From DATFCK01 sp045809745 (GTDB lineage: Bacteria; Verrucomicrobiota; Verrucomicrobiia; Chthoniobacterales; UBA10450), in contig JBJMXE010000074.1 of the NCBI GenBank assembly GCA_045809745.1, forward strand, positions 1-64,000: DNA of 64,000 nt. The letters run 5' to 3'. The notes below the pieces were generated by a model that did not search any database, was not told the origin of the DNA, and saw only the letters and a program-made list of their open reading frames with translations. The position numbers were made by a program, and so were the translations under genes. Shown piece by piece: positions 26,681 through 34,038 of the stretch (its first letter is position 1; the number at the start of each line of letters is the position of its first letter).

Positions 26681-27312
26681 GATTTCTGGTCACGGCCGGG
26701 CCGACGCAGGAGCCGATCGATCCGGTTCGTTATATTAGCAACCGCTCATCCGGACGAATGGGCTATGCCGTGGCCGAAGCGGCAATCGAAGCTGGGCACA
26801 GTGTAACCCTGGTGTCAGGCCCCGTCTGCCTGGAGCAACCGGCTGGGGCGAAAGTGATTCCCGTCACCACCGCTGCGGAAATGCAGTCTGCCGTTAACGG
26901 AAACTTGGCCGACGCCGATGTGCTGGTGATGTGTGCAGCGGTAGCGGACTACCGACCGGCACAATTCTCGGCGCAGAAGATCAAGAAGAGCGGTGCATCA
27001 TTGTCGCTCGAGCTGACACCTACGCCGGACATTCTCAAATCGCTGCCGGCAAATGAGAAATGCCTCGTTGTTGGCTTCGCCGCTGAGACTAACGAGCTGG
27101 AAGAGAACGGCAAAAACAAACTTCAGACCAAGAATCTCGACCTGATTGTAGCGAACGATGTCAGTCGTTCGGACATAGGAATGGAAAGTGCTAATAACGA
27201 GGTCATCATTTTATTTCGGAACGGCAAAACGAAAACAATTGAGCGCACATCCAAAAAAAATATCGCGCGCGAGCTCGTAAAAATAATTTCAAACATGAAG
27301 AAAAATGTTTGA
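26677..27312 (+). CDS. coaB: Phosphopantothenate-cysteine ligase (CoaB, separate gene)
   Basis: Joins 4'-phosphopantothenate to cysteine with CTP or ATP. 211 residues. Seen: VTAGPTQEPIDPVRYISNRS, SGRMGYAVAEAA, the Asn-equivalent region MCAAVADYRP, KIKKSG and VGFAAETNE. Starts with GTG overlapping the coaC stop. The last codons are A-rich (KKNIARELVKIISNMKKN). The stop TGA at 27310-27312 overlaps a TTGACA (27309-27314) that could be a -35 element for the micro-ORF downstream. Confidence 0.93.
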   Translation: MRFLVTAGPTQEPIDPVRYISNRSSGRMGYAVAEAAIEAGHSVTLVSGPVCLEQPAGAKVIPVTTAAEMQSAVNGNLADADVLVMCAAVADYRPAQFSAQKIKKSGASLSLELTPTPDILKSLPANEKCLVVGFAAETNELEENGKNKLQTKNLDLIVANDVSRSDIGMESANNEVIILFRNGKTKTIERTSKKNIARELVKIISNMKKNV

Positions 27313-27408
27313 CAAAAAAAACGTGACGATTAGTGAACTCGTTAAGTGAAGTTAATCGAATGTCTTCACAACCCTCCGCATCTGCGGACTGAAAGGGGGG
27401 AATAGTCG

Positions 27409-27474
27409 ATGCCAGCAAAGAAAAAATCAAAGAAAGCCGCCAAGAAAAAATCAGCAAAGAGAAAAAGGCACTAA
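27409..27474 (+). CDS. 21-residue Lys-rich micro-protein
   Basis: Sequence seen: ATG, then Pro-Ala followed by blocks of Lys with Ser and Ala (two KKKS blocks) and a basic KRKRH end. About two thirds of the residues are Lys or Arg. A very strong ribosome-binding site (GAAAGGGGGG, 27391-27400) lies 8 bases before the ATG. A perfect hairpin (TCCGCA-TC-TGCGGA, 27375-27388) sits just before it. Downstream there is a hairpin (27494-27510) and a strong intrinsic terminator (27530-27565). These signals argue for real translation. The composition resembles basic tails of histone-like or ribosomal proteins; nucleic-acid binding is an inference. Too short for routine annotation. Confidence 0.6.
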   Translation: MPAKKKSKKAAKKKSAKRKRH

Positions 27475-27493
27475 CGCCGCGCGCTGATAACGG

Positions 27494-27510
27494 CTCCGGT
27501 TTCTCCGGAG
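27494..27510 (+). terminator. Short hairpin downstream of the micro-ORF
   Basis: CTCCGG (27494-27499), a 5-base loop TTTCT, then CCGGAG (27505-27510), followed by TTTAAAAACC. Perfect 6-bp stem but without a long T tract, so perhaps a processing or stability hairpin rather than a terminator. Confidence 0.45.
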
Positions 27511-27529
27511 TTTAAAAACCAAACTCAAC

Positions 27530-27565
27530 CCGGGAGGAGATTTATTTTTCCTCCCGGTTTTTTTT
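27530..27565 (+). terminator. Strong intrinsic terminator
   Basis: CCGGGAGGA (27530-27538) pairs perfectly with TCCTCCCGG (27549-27557) across a 10-base loop, followed immediately by eight T (27558-27565). It closes the yicC-gmk-coaC-coaB-micro-ORF run. Confidence 0.92.
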
Positions 27566-27628
27566 GCGTGGGCGACATAACGCAGATCGAAGGGAAGAAT
27601 GATGTTTCGCGCGATGGCACCGAGCGTT

Positions 27629-27716
27629 TGTCATCCTGAGCGCAGTCGAAGGACCTCACCTACTTGCGTGACGGGTGCCGCATTTGCGAGGTCCCTCGAC
27701 TGCGCTCCGGATGACA
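27629..27716. repeat. Long inverted repeat of the TGTCATCCTGAGCG family
   Basis: Arms of about 29 bases: TGTCATCCTGAGCGCAGTCG.. at 27629-27657 and its near-complement ending ..CGGATGACA at 27716, around a 30-base centre. One mismatch and one shifted base are seen in the arms. This is a well-known dispersed palindrome in environmental bacterial genomes (its translation gives spurious CHPERSRR peptides). A half copy lies at 35626-35641. The rest of 27717-27891 has an imperfect palindrome (GGACGAGCTCGTC, about 27741-27753) but no gene. Confidence 0.8.
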
Positions 27717-27891
27717 TAGCGAGCGCTCCCTCCAAACGGAGGACGAGCTCGTCTCGTCCCACTTATCGGTTGGAAGAATCACTGCCCGCTGCAAACAGCA
27801 CAGTTTGATGTGCTGACGGGTGCGCACTCCATCTGTCCTCTCATCACCCGAAACCGTTTGGCAGCGGCGCTAGCCGCGATTACTTCTGGGG

Positions 27892-28638
27892 ATGACGCAT
27901 TACCTGGATGCCGCCGAAAAGGCAGCGCGCGCTGCCGGCGATCTCCTGCGTAAGAATTTTAATCTGCCGCGTCGCGTCAACGCTACCGAAGCGCACGACA
28001 TCAAGCTGGCAATCGACGTCGAGTGTCAGCAACTCATCACTGATCTTCTACTGACCCAATTTCCCAGCCACGCGCTGTACGGCGAGGAAGGAGTGGTCGG
28101 CGATCAATCCAGCGATTATCAATGGGTGGTCGATCCACTTGACGGCACCGTAAATTATTTTTATCGGATTCCGCATTTCTGCGTCTCAATCGCGCTTCGA
28201 TTCAAAGGCGAGATCATCGTCGGAGTAATCTACGATCCAGTGCGCGAAGAAATGTGGAGCGTGCAAAAAGGAGCGAAGCCCACGCTCAACGGTCAGGAGT
28301 TTACAGTGAGCGATCGTGCAGACCTGGCTGAGTCCGTCATATCGGTTGGATTGTCGAAGACTGGGGTGACCATCGATTCCGGCCTGCCTTTGTTGCAACA
28401 GATGGTTCACCGCGCCCGCAAATGCCGCCTGATGGGCAGCGCTGCATTGGACATGGCCTACGTGGCGTGTGGCCGCCTCGACGCCTACATCGAGCAGGGC
28501 GTTAGTCTTTGGGACGTGGCCGCCGGTTGGATTCTTATTGAGACTGCCGGGGGTACTGTGGAGATGCGGCCGCGAACCGACATGAAAGACAAGTTCAGCG
28601 TGATCGCGTCCAATGGAGTCATCGATTTGAAGGTGTGA
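27892..28638 (+). CDS. Inositol monophosphatase-family phosphatase
   Basis: 248 residues. Li+-sensitive Mg phosphatase fold with GEEG (metal Glu), WVVDPLDGTVNYFYRIP (metal Asp pair and IMPase motif) and VSLWDVAAGWILIETAGG (C-terminal metal Asp). Substrate could be myo-inositol-1-phosphate, fructose-1,6-bisphosphate or 3'-phosphoadenosine-5'-phosphate; the sequence does not decide. It is followed at once by ispF, whose start lies 2 bases after this stop. Confidence 0.9.
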   Translation: MTHYLDAAEKAARAAGDLLRKNFNLPRRVNATEAHDIKLAIDVECQQLITDLLLTQFPSHALYGEEGVVGDQSSDYQWVVDPLDGTVNYFYRIPHFCVSIALRFKGEIIVGVIYDPVREEMWSVQKGAKPTLNGQEFTVSDRADLAESVISVGLSKTGVTIDSGLPLLQQMVHRARKCRLMGSAALDMAYVACGRLDAYIEQGVSLWDVAAGWILIETAGGTVEMRPRTDMKDKFSVIASNGVIDLKV

Positions 28639-28640
28639 CG

Positions 28641-29120
28641 ATGATCCGTTGCGGCATCGGCTATGACATTCATCGGTTCGCTGAGGGCCGGAAACTTGTG
28701 CTCGGAGGCGTTGAGATCCCCCATTCACATGGCCTGGAGGGACATTCCGATGCCGACGTCGTGTCGCACGCGATTGCCGATGCGCTACTCGGCGCGATCG
28801 GCGCCGGCGACATCGGTCAACATTTCCCCAATACCGACGAATCGATCCGCGGCATCAGCAGTATTGATATTCTTGCCGGTGTAGCCGAACTCCTCCGCAA
28901 AAGGTCAGCGCGACCCGTCAATATCGACGCCACAATCATCGCCGAGGCGCCGAAAATAATGCCGCACGTCTCAGCGATGCGTAACGAAATCGCGCGAGCG
29001 TTAGCGATGTCTCACAGCGATATCAGCGTCAAAGCGACCACTAATGAAGGGCTTGGCAGTATCGGTCGCGGGGAAGGAATTGCCGCGATGGCTATCGCGA
29101 GTGTCGAAGTCTCTGACTAA
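28641..29120 (+). CDS. ispF: 2-C-methyl-D-erythritol 2,4-cyclodiphosphate synthase
   Basis: Non-mevalonate isoprenoid pathway. 159 residues from ATG 28641 (GTG 28635 would add two). Zinc ligands in GIGYDIHRF (Asp, His) and the later His in GLEGHSDADVVSHAIADALL; GAIGAGDIGQHFPNTD; and the C-terminal KATTNEGLGSIGRGEGIAA. AGG at 28631-28633 supports ATG 28641. dxs of the same pathway is at 37243-39174. An IspD partner is not adjacent. Confidence 0.95.
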   Translation: MIRCGIGYDIHRFAEGRKLVLGGVEIPHSHGLEGHSDADVVSHAIADALLGAIGAGDIGQHFPNTDESIRGISSIDILAGVAELLRKRSARPVNIDATIIAEAPKIMPHVSAMRNEIARALAMSHSDISVKATTNEGLGSIGRGEGIAAMAIASVEVSD

Positions 29121-29144
29121 GCTACGCGACGTTGGACCGCAGCC

Positions 29145-30554
29145 ATGCCCACCCGCTTCTTCAACACATACTCGCGTCGAACTGAGGAGTTCGTGCCGCT
29201 CGATCAAACCGACCGGACCGTGAAAATGTACACCTGCGGACCCACCGTCTACAGCCGGGCCCACATTGGAAATTTCCGGGCCTACGTTTTCGAAGATCTA
29301 TTGCAGCGTCAGCTCGAACTGCGCGGCTACAAGGTTCATCGGGTCATGAATCTGACCGACGTGGACGACAAAACAATCCGCGGCTCCCGAAACGCAAAAA
29401 TTCCGCTGCGCGATTTTACTGCCCCTTTCAAGCAGGCTTTCTTCGACGACCTGAAAACGTTACGGATCAAGTCCGCCGACCAATACCCGGCCGCAACCGA
29501 TCAGCAATTCATCGATCGGATGATCTCGATGATTCAGACGCTGATGGACCGAGGCTATGCATACCAGGCCGAAGACAAGTCGGTCTATTTTCGGATCAGT
29601 AAGTTTCCGGATTACGGAAAACTCGCGCACATCGATCTCGATCAGCTGCAATCCACCGGTCGAATTCAGCACGACGAATACGATAAGGAACACATCGGCG
29701 ATTTCGCCCTATGGAAGGCATGGGACGAGGAGGACGGCGATGTCGCGTGGGAGAGTCCCTGGGGCCGTGGAAGGCCGGGCTGGCACATCGAGTGTAGCGC
29801 AATGGCGACCGCACTACTGGGCGAACAGATTGATATCCATTGTGGTGGTGTGGATAACATTTTTCCGCATCACGAAGATGAGATCGCTCAAAGCGAAGGC
29901 GTTACGGGCCGCCAGTTTGTCCGCTACTGGATGCACTGCGCGCATCTGGTTGTTGACGGCCAGAAAATGGCCAAGTCGCTCGGCAATTTCTACACCATCT
30001 CGGATCTGACAGAGAAGGGATATTCGGGCCGCGAGATTCGCTACGCGCTCATGCGCGTGCATTACCGGGCACCGCTAAACTTTACCTGGGAAGGAATGAA
30101 AGAAGCACGGGAATCGTTAGGCCGGATTGACGGCTGGCTGGATCGGCTTCGCAAGACGGCGCAGCAGTCTTCGGCTTCGCAAACATCGGGTGACACGGGT
30201 GTGGCGAACACGTTTGAGGAAGCACTGGATGATGACCTGAACATCTCCGCTGCGCTCGGCATTCTGTTCGAGTCAATCCGTCAAACGAATCGAGCGATGG
30301 ATAGGAATGAACTGAGCGCGGCCGCGGCGCAGACCTGGATAGAATGGTGGAACCGGGCGAATAGCGTGCTCCAGCTTCAATCGGATGAAGCTACCGGCAT
30401 TCCGGCAAACATTTCCGAACTGGTGGAGGCGCGGAAAGGTGCGCGCACTGCTAAGGAATGGAAGAAGAGCGATGAGCTGCGCGATCAACTTGCCGCGCTT
30501 GGTTGGGAAGTGCGGGACACCAAAGACGGACAAACGGTGACGCGCCGCGGTTGA
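29145..30554 (+). CDS. cysS: Cysteinyl-tRNA synthetase
   Basis: 469 residues, class I. Zinc and substrate site: Cys in YTCGPTVYSRAHIGN (with the HIGN signature), WHIECSAMA, and HHEDE as the His-Glu metal site; the KMSKS equivalent is KMAKSLGN. C-terminal DALR-type helical domain. 24 bases downstream of ispF, so probably one transcript with it. Confidence 0.96.
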   Translation: MPTRFFNTYSRRTEEFVPLDQTDRTVKMYTCGPTVYSRAHIGNFRAYVFEDLLQRQLELRGYKVHRVMNLTDVDDKTIRGSRNAKIPLRDFTAPFKQAFFDDLKTLRIKSADQYPAATDQQFIDRMISMIQTLMDRGYAYQAEDKSVYFRISKFPDYGKLAHIDLDQLQSTGRIQHDEYDKEHIGDFALWKAWDEEDGDVAWESPWGRGRPGWHIECSAMATALLGEQIDIHCGGVDNIFPHHEDEIAQSEGVTGRQFVRYWMHCAHLVVDGQKMAKSLGNFYTISDLTEKGYSGREIRYALMRVHYRAPLNFTWEGMKEARESLGRIDGWLDRLRKTAQQSSASQTSGDTGVANTFEEALDDDLNISAALGILFESIRQTNRAMDRNELSAAAAQTWIEWWNRANSVLQLQSDEATGIPANISELVEARKGARTAKEWKKSDELRDQLAALGWEVRDTKDGQTVTRRG

Positions 30555-30669
30555 GCCGCAACCTCAAGGCGGCAAGCGATGCGCTTGCGCTACAACGGCT
30601 TGCAGGCCGTGCGGGTGAAAAATTTCCGCTGGCGTCACAGCACGTCGTCTGGTCTGTTGGGCGCAATCC

Positions 30670-31350
30670 ATGTTCGAGCCGGCTGAATTTCTTAATCTTG
30701 AGCAAACCGGACATGCCAAGCTGTTCGAGAATCAAAAATACGTGTGGGACGCGCTCAAACAGATTGCCAGTTACCTGCAATTCCGGTTGAAACCCGCCGT
30801 GCTCGGCGACTTGTTAGGCAAACCGTTTATCAGCAACCAGGTTTACATTGGTCAGGGCACGGTTGTGGAACAAGGCGCGGTGATCAAAGGACCGGCTTGG
30901 ATCGGCGAGAACTGCCACGTCCGCAGCGGCTGTTATGTTCGGGAGAATGTGATCGTCGGTGATGGCGTGGTGATGGGTAACTCGTGCGAGTTCAAGAATT
31001 CGATCGTATTCAATGAGGCGCAGATTCCGCACTTCAATTACGTGGGCGATTCCATTCTCGGACACCGATCGCATCTCGGCGCCGGTGTCATTCTGTCCAA
31101 TGTAAAATTGAATCACGCTGAGATCGTGGTGAATGCTCCCGATAGCGCGATCCCGACCGGGCTGACCAAGTTTGGCGCAATCATCGGCGATCGCAGCGAG
31201 ATTGGTTGTAACGCAGTGATCAACCCTGGCGCTGTGATCGGCCGCGATTGCATCGTGTATCCGTGCACCAGCTTCCGCGGCGTGCTGGCCAGCGGAATGA
31301 TCGCGCGCGACCATCAGCAGATTCAAGTGCTGCCGCGGCGTGATCTCTGA
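30670..31350 (+). CDS. Left-handed beta-helix acyl/nucleotidyl-transferase-like protein
   Basis: 226 residues. A helical start (MFEPAEFLNLEQTGHAKLFE) then hexapeptide repeats over about 45-210: VYIGQGTVVEQGAVIKGPAW, IGENCHVRSGCYVRENVIVG, LGHRSHLGAGVILSNVKLN, IGCNAVINPGAVIGRDCIVY. Resembles the C-terminal half of GlmU-type sugar-phosphate nucleotidyltransferases (including the loop with Gly-His-Arg-Ser-His-Leu-Gly) without the nucleotidyl domain. Trimer expected; acyl acceptor unknown. The 115 bases between cysS and this gene hold nothing recognisable. Confidence 0.83.
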   Translation: MFEPAEFLNLEQTGHAKLFENQKYVWDALKQIASYLQFRLKPAVLGDLLGKPFISNQVYIGQGTVVEQGAVIKGPAWIGENCHVRSGCYVRENVIVGDGVVMGNSCEFKNSIVFNEAQIPHFNYVGDSILGHRSHLGAGVILSNVKLNHAEIVVNAPDSAIPTGLTKFGAIIGDRSEIGCNAVINPGAVIGRDCIVYPCTSFRGVLASGMIARDHQQIQVLPRRDL

Positions 31351-31426
31351 TTCTGAGACATTCCTCCGCCTGCCGTGCGCAGCCAGTCGCACCTTGTCCG
31401 AATCTGCAGAGGCTCCTTACCGCGGT

Positions 31427-31750
31427 TTAAGGCCGAATAACAATGTTGGATCGCCCAACGAGTGTTCCATCTCTATATGAAAGCAGGGTGCCGTCGTCAT
31501 TTTCAGATTTATAGATGATGCGGTCGCCGTCCAGAACAGGCTTACCCTGCTCGTCTAAGTAGTACACGTAGGTTTCCGTCACCCGTCCAAGTCCATCAGT
31601 GACAAAATGGTCGTAGTGCTTTCTTGGACCGAAGAAACGGTTCACGTGATCTTTTTCTGAGAAAGAAAGGGGTTCAGGAGCAGGCGTTCGACAACACGTC
31701 AACAAGGACGCTATCGAACCGATAGCGAAAGTTAATGGGCTGTTTTTCAT
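31427..31750 (-). CDS. Small putative lipoprotein, unknown function
   Basis: 107 residues from ATG 31750 (frame open to 31765). A hydrophobic leader SPLTFAIGSIASLLTC ends in a Cys pair, which fits a weak lipobox. The mature part has DGLGRVTETYVYYLDEQGKP and SENDDGTLLSYRDGTLVGRS, suggesting a small beta-rich domain. I do not recognise the family. Located between the beta-helix gene (convergent) and tRNA-Ser. Confidence 0.6.
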   Translation of the reverse strand: MKNSPLTFAIGSIASLLTCCRTPAPEPLSFSEKDHVNRFFGPRKHYDHFVTDGLGRVTETYVYYLDEQGKPVLDGDRIIYKSENDDGTLLSYRDGTLVGRSNIVIRP

Positions 31751-31830
31751 GTCTGAAAGGATCATGTCCTACCGCTCGCACCCGTTCGCTATGCCGTTGT
31801 AGTGACGAAAGCCTTTCCTCCGTCGTTGTA

Positions 31831-31848
31831 TCAATCATGGCGGGGATT
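31831..31848. repeat. Partial copy of the tRNA-Ser 3' end
   Basis: TCAATCATGGCGGGGATT here repeats the sequence at the 3' end of the tRNA-Ser gene (31991-32017), with 8 bases (ATGGGCGG) deleted. It includes the CCA end, discriminator base and part of the T arm. This is a remnant of a duplicated tRNA end, of the sort left by integration/excision or slippage. The 150 bases in between hold no ORF, only a GGCGGCT/AGCCGCC palindrome (31898-31912). Confidence 0.5.
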
Positions 31849-31997
31849 ATCCAGCGCTACGCGCTCGCTCTGGAGTTAGAGCTCCGCTTATAACCCAGGC
31901 GGCTGAGCCGCCCCACCAGTCGAACTGCAAGTTCGAATCCTCCTATTGATTCGCGCGTCAGGTGACAACGCTTCGCATTGGCTCGTGTCTTCAATCA

Positions 31998-32087
31998 TGG
32001 CGGATGGGCGGGGATTCGAACCCCGGGTGCCGGTAAAGGCACACACGCTTTCCAGGCGTGCACAATAGACCGCTCTGTCACCCATCC
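31998..32087 (-). tRNA. tRNA-Ser (anticodon GGA)
   Basis: Read leftward: acceptor GGATGGG paired with CCCATCC; anticodon stem CACGC/GCGTG around loop CTGGAAA (anticodon GGA); a long variable arm (class II, GTGCC-TTTA-CGGCAC); T arm CGGGG-TTCGAAT-CCCCG; discriminator G; and an encoded CCA (31998-32000). It reads UCC and UCU serine codons. The gene stands alone between the small lipoprotein and hemQ. Confidence 0.95.
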
Positions 32088-32239
32088 AGGGTCGGGGAGA
32101 GTTTACATTCAAAACGCGTCAAGAAAACCGCTGACGTTTTAAACGGAGGAGCGAGCTCCTGCGGGCCCGATCCGTTCGAACGCAAAAAACCGACTCGCCG
32201 CGGCGTTGCCGGAGCCCCGCCCTCCGTTAACGTGCCGAA

Positions 32240-33061
32240 CTACAATTGCAAGCGCCTGAACAACTCATCCAGCGGCAGCTGAATGCCGATGAAAAACTCG
32301 CCGAAATCTGCGTACTCGGCACTGACCGGGTCGAATCGCATCTGGTACACGATTGCTTTGACCTGATAGGTATCGCGAGAAAACAACGTGACCCCCCATT
32401 CGGCGTCGTCCAAGCCGGTGGATCCGGTAATCAACTGTTTCACTTTCCCGGCGAACGATCGGCCGACATTGGCGTGCCCTTTCATCAGCCCCTTCCGTTC
32501 GTCGAACGGCAACGCATACCAGTTCCGGTGCTCACCGCGCCGTTTGATCATGTTGTAGAAACAAACGATCGGCCAATCTGGCAGAGTTGGATAAACCCGG
32601 TCTTGCCGATAGTGCTTCATCCGCTCGTGAAACGCAGCCATGCCGTGCTCGAATTCTTCCGAGCCGCGGTCGATGTTTTGCTCCTGCACCAGAATCTCCG
32701 CGTACTCTTCATCGGACGTGATGTATTCGCTTTCTTCGGTTAACGAGAGATAACTGTAGACCGGCGTTAACACGTCAGGGCCAAGGGCAATGCTAAGCCG
32801 CTTCTCGATCCGATTCGCGGAATGCAGATCGGGTGTGATCAACATGAATCCGAGGTCCGCTTTCGGTGTCACCACGCTCAGGGTCAGCAACTGCGTCGAT
32901 TCCATCGCGCGGACCTCCTGCACGAGCTCCGATAAATTTGTCTTAGCGGCGTTGCGTTCTTCGCGACTTAGCAGCTGCCACTGTCCCTGCTCCACTCGAT
33001 AATAAAGATGCACGCAGTGCCAGCCCTCCTGAGGGACAAGGGCGGTGTTCTTGTCTGTCAT
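32240..33061 (-). CDS. hemQ: Coproheme decarboxylase (HemQ / ChdC)
   Basis: Last step of the coproporphyrin-dependent haem pathway: oxidatively decarboxylates coproheme III to haem b. 273 residues, chlorite-dismutase superfamily. The HemQ signature is intact: catalytic Tyr169 in CFYNMIKRRGEHRNWYALPF and the proximal haem ligand His196 in KGHANVGRSFAGKV. The distal Arg of true chlorite dismutases is not expected and not evident. It implies haem synthesis via coproporphyrin in this diderm. The rhomboid-like gene lies 61 bases upstream on the same strand. Confidence 0.9.
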   Translation of the reverse strand: MTDKNTALVPQEGWHCVHLYYRVEQGQWQLLSREERNAAKTNLSELVQEVRAMESTQLLTLSVVTPKADLGFMLITPDLHSANRIEKRLSIALGPDVLTPVYSYLSLTEESEYITSDEEYAEILVQEQNIDRGSEEFEHGMAAFHERMKHYRQDRVYPTLPDWPIVCFYNMIKRRGEHRNWYALPFDERKGLMKGHANVGRSFAGKVKQLITGSTGLDDAEWGVTLFSRDTYQVKAIVYQMRFDPVSAEYADFGEFFIGIQLPLDELFRRLQL

Positions 33062-33122
33062 GGGGCCAATGTCTGCCGCGGTTTAGCCGCACGCAACCAG
33101 GACGGCTGCAGCGGCCGCTCCG

Positions 33123-33920
33123 TTACGTCGGCTTGGTTGCAGGCGCCGGTAGATGCGGAATGCAATATTCCTCGCCGTTGCGGGCAACTCTGAATTCGAG
33201 GTTCGGCTCCGTCAGTTCGGTGGCGCCGCACACCGCACAGCTATGTAACGGCTCGGCCGCAGTACGGCGGCTTTCTGCTTCAAATCTCTGTTTCCGATCA
33301 GACACTTCGCGGCGTTGCCGAGCTTGGCTGACGATATCGCGGCCGAAGAAGATCAAGTAATTAGCAAAGGCGACCAGCAGCGCACTGCGGAAAGCCATTG
33401 AGCCAACCACAAACTGAAAGAGAAGGAGGGCCGCGTAAATCCAGGCGATCCATTTCACCTTCAGCGGCAGGATGTAGGCGAAGAAGATCACCACATTTGG
33501 ATAAAACCGCGCGAAGGCGAAGAATACCGACGAGTAAAGCATCGCGTTCGAGAAACGCGCGCCGAACAAGACGGCGGCAATGGTCGTGCCGATCATCCCG
33601 ATCAGAAAGTAAAGTGTCAGCCGGAACGCTCCCCACGCTTCCTCCAGACGGTCGCCTACCCAAATCAGGAAGAGCACTGAGAACGCCGCGTTCATCCAGT
33701 CGGGGAAGAAGCCTCCGAGTTGAGGGATGAAAATGTAAGTGACAAGCCGCCACACCTGCCCCTGGCGCACCTGATCAACGTCGAGGTCGATCAACGTGAC
33801 ATAACTGGGATCGATTTTGTAGAGAATGAACACGAGCGCGGTCAGCGCGGCCACATAGCGCAACAGCCCTGGCAATGCGATGAATCCGAGGCGCCGCTCG
33901 AGTTTATCCGAAAACGTCAT
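33123..33920 (-). CDS. Rhomboid-like membrane protein with C-terminal zinc-ribbon-like motif
   Basis: 265 residues. About six membrane helices (20-195) with the rhomboid-like pattern GQVWRLVTYIFIPQLGG and FLIGMIGTTIAAVLFGARFS. The catalytic Gly-x-Ser-Gly and membrane His of active rhomboids are not seen, so it is probably a non-protease member. The C-terminal tail carries CAVCGATE and later YCIPHL, a potential metal site (Cys-x2-Cys...Cys/His). Function unknown. Divergent from gcvT. Confidence 0.72.
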   Translation of the reverse strand: MTFSDKLERRLGFIALPGLLRYVAALTALVFILYKIDPSYVTLIDLDVDQVRQGQVWRLVTYIFIPQLGGFFPDWMNAAFSVLFLIWVGDRLEEAWGAFRLTLYFLIGMIGTTIAAVLFGARFSNAMLYSSVFFAFARFYPNVVIFFAYILPLKVKWIAWIYAALLLFQFVVGSMAFRSALLVAFANYLIFFGRDIVSQARQRREVSDRKQRFEAESRRTAAEPLHSCAVCGATELTEPNLEFRVARNGEEYCIPHLPAPATKPT

Positions 33921-34038
33921 GAACGCGGAAAGTAGCGCATGCGCCGGAGTTCGAAAACAAAACAGATGAGATCGATGGCGCGGCCACCGTTGATCGACCA
34001 GCGCCTTGCGTGGGTTTGCGTCGAGCCTAGCTTGGCGG

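Noticed and set aside
27599..27808. 69-residue ORF containing CHPERSRRTSPT
   Set aside because: It is the translation of the dispersed TGTCATCCTGAGCG palindrome, a known source of false genes; no ribosome-binding site.
31909..31960. Second tRNA suggested by GTTCGAATCC
   Set aside because: No T-stem pairing, anticodon arm or acceptor stem can be built around it.
33921..34038. Glycine riboswitch before gcvT
   Set aside because: Too short and without the conserved aptamer cores.
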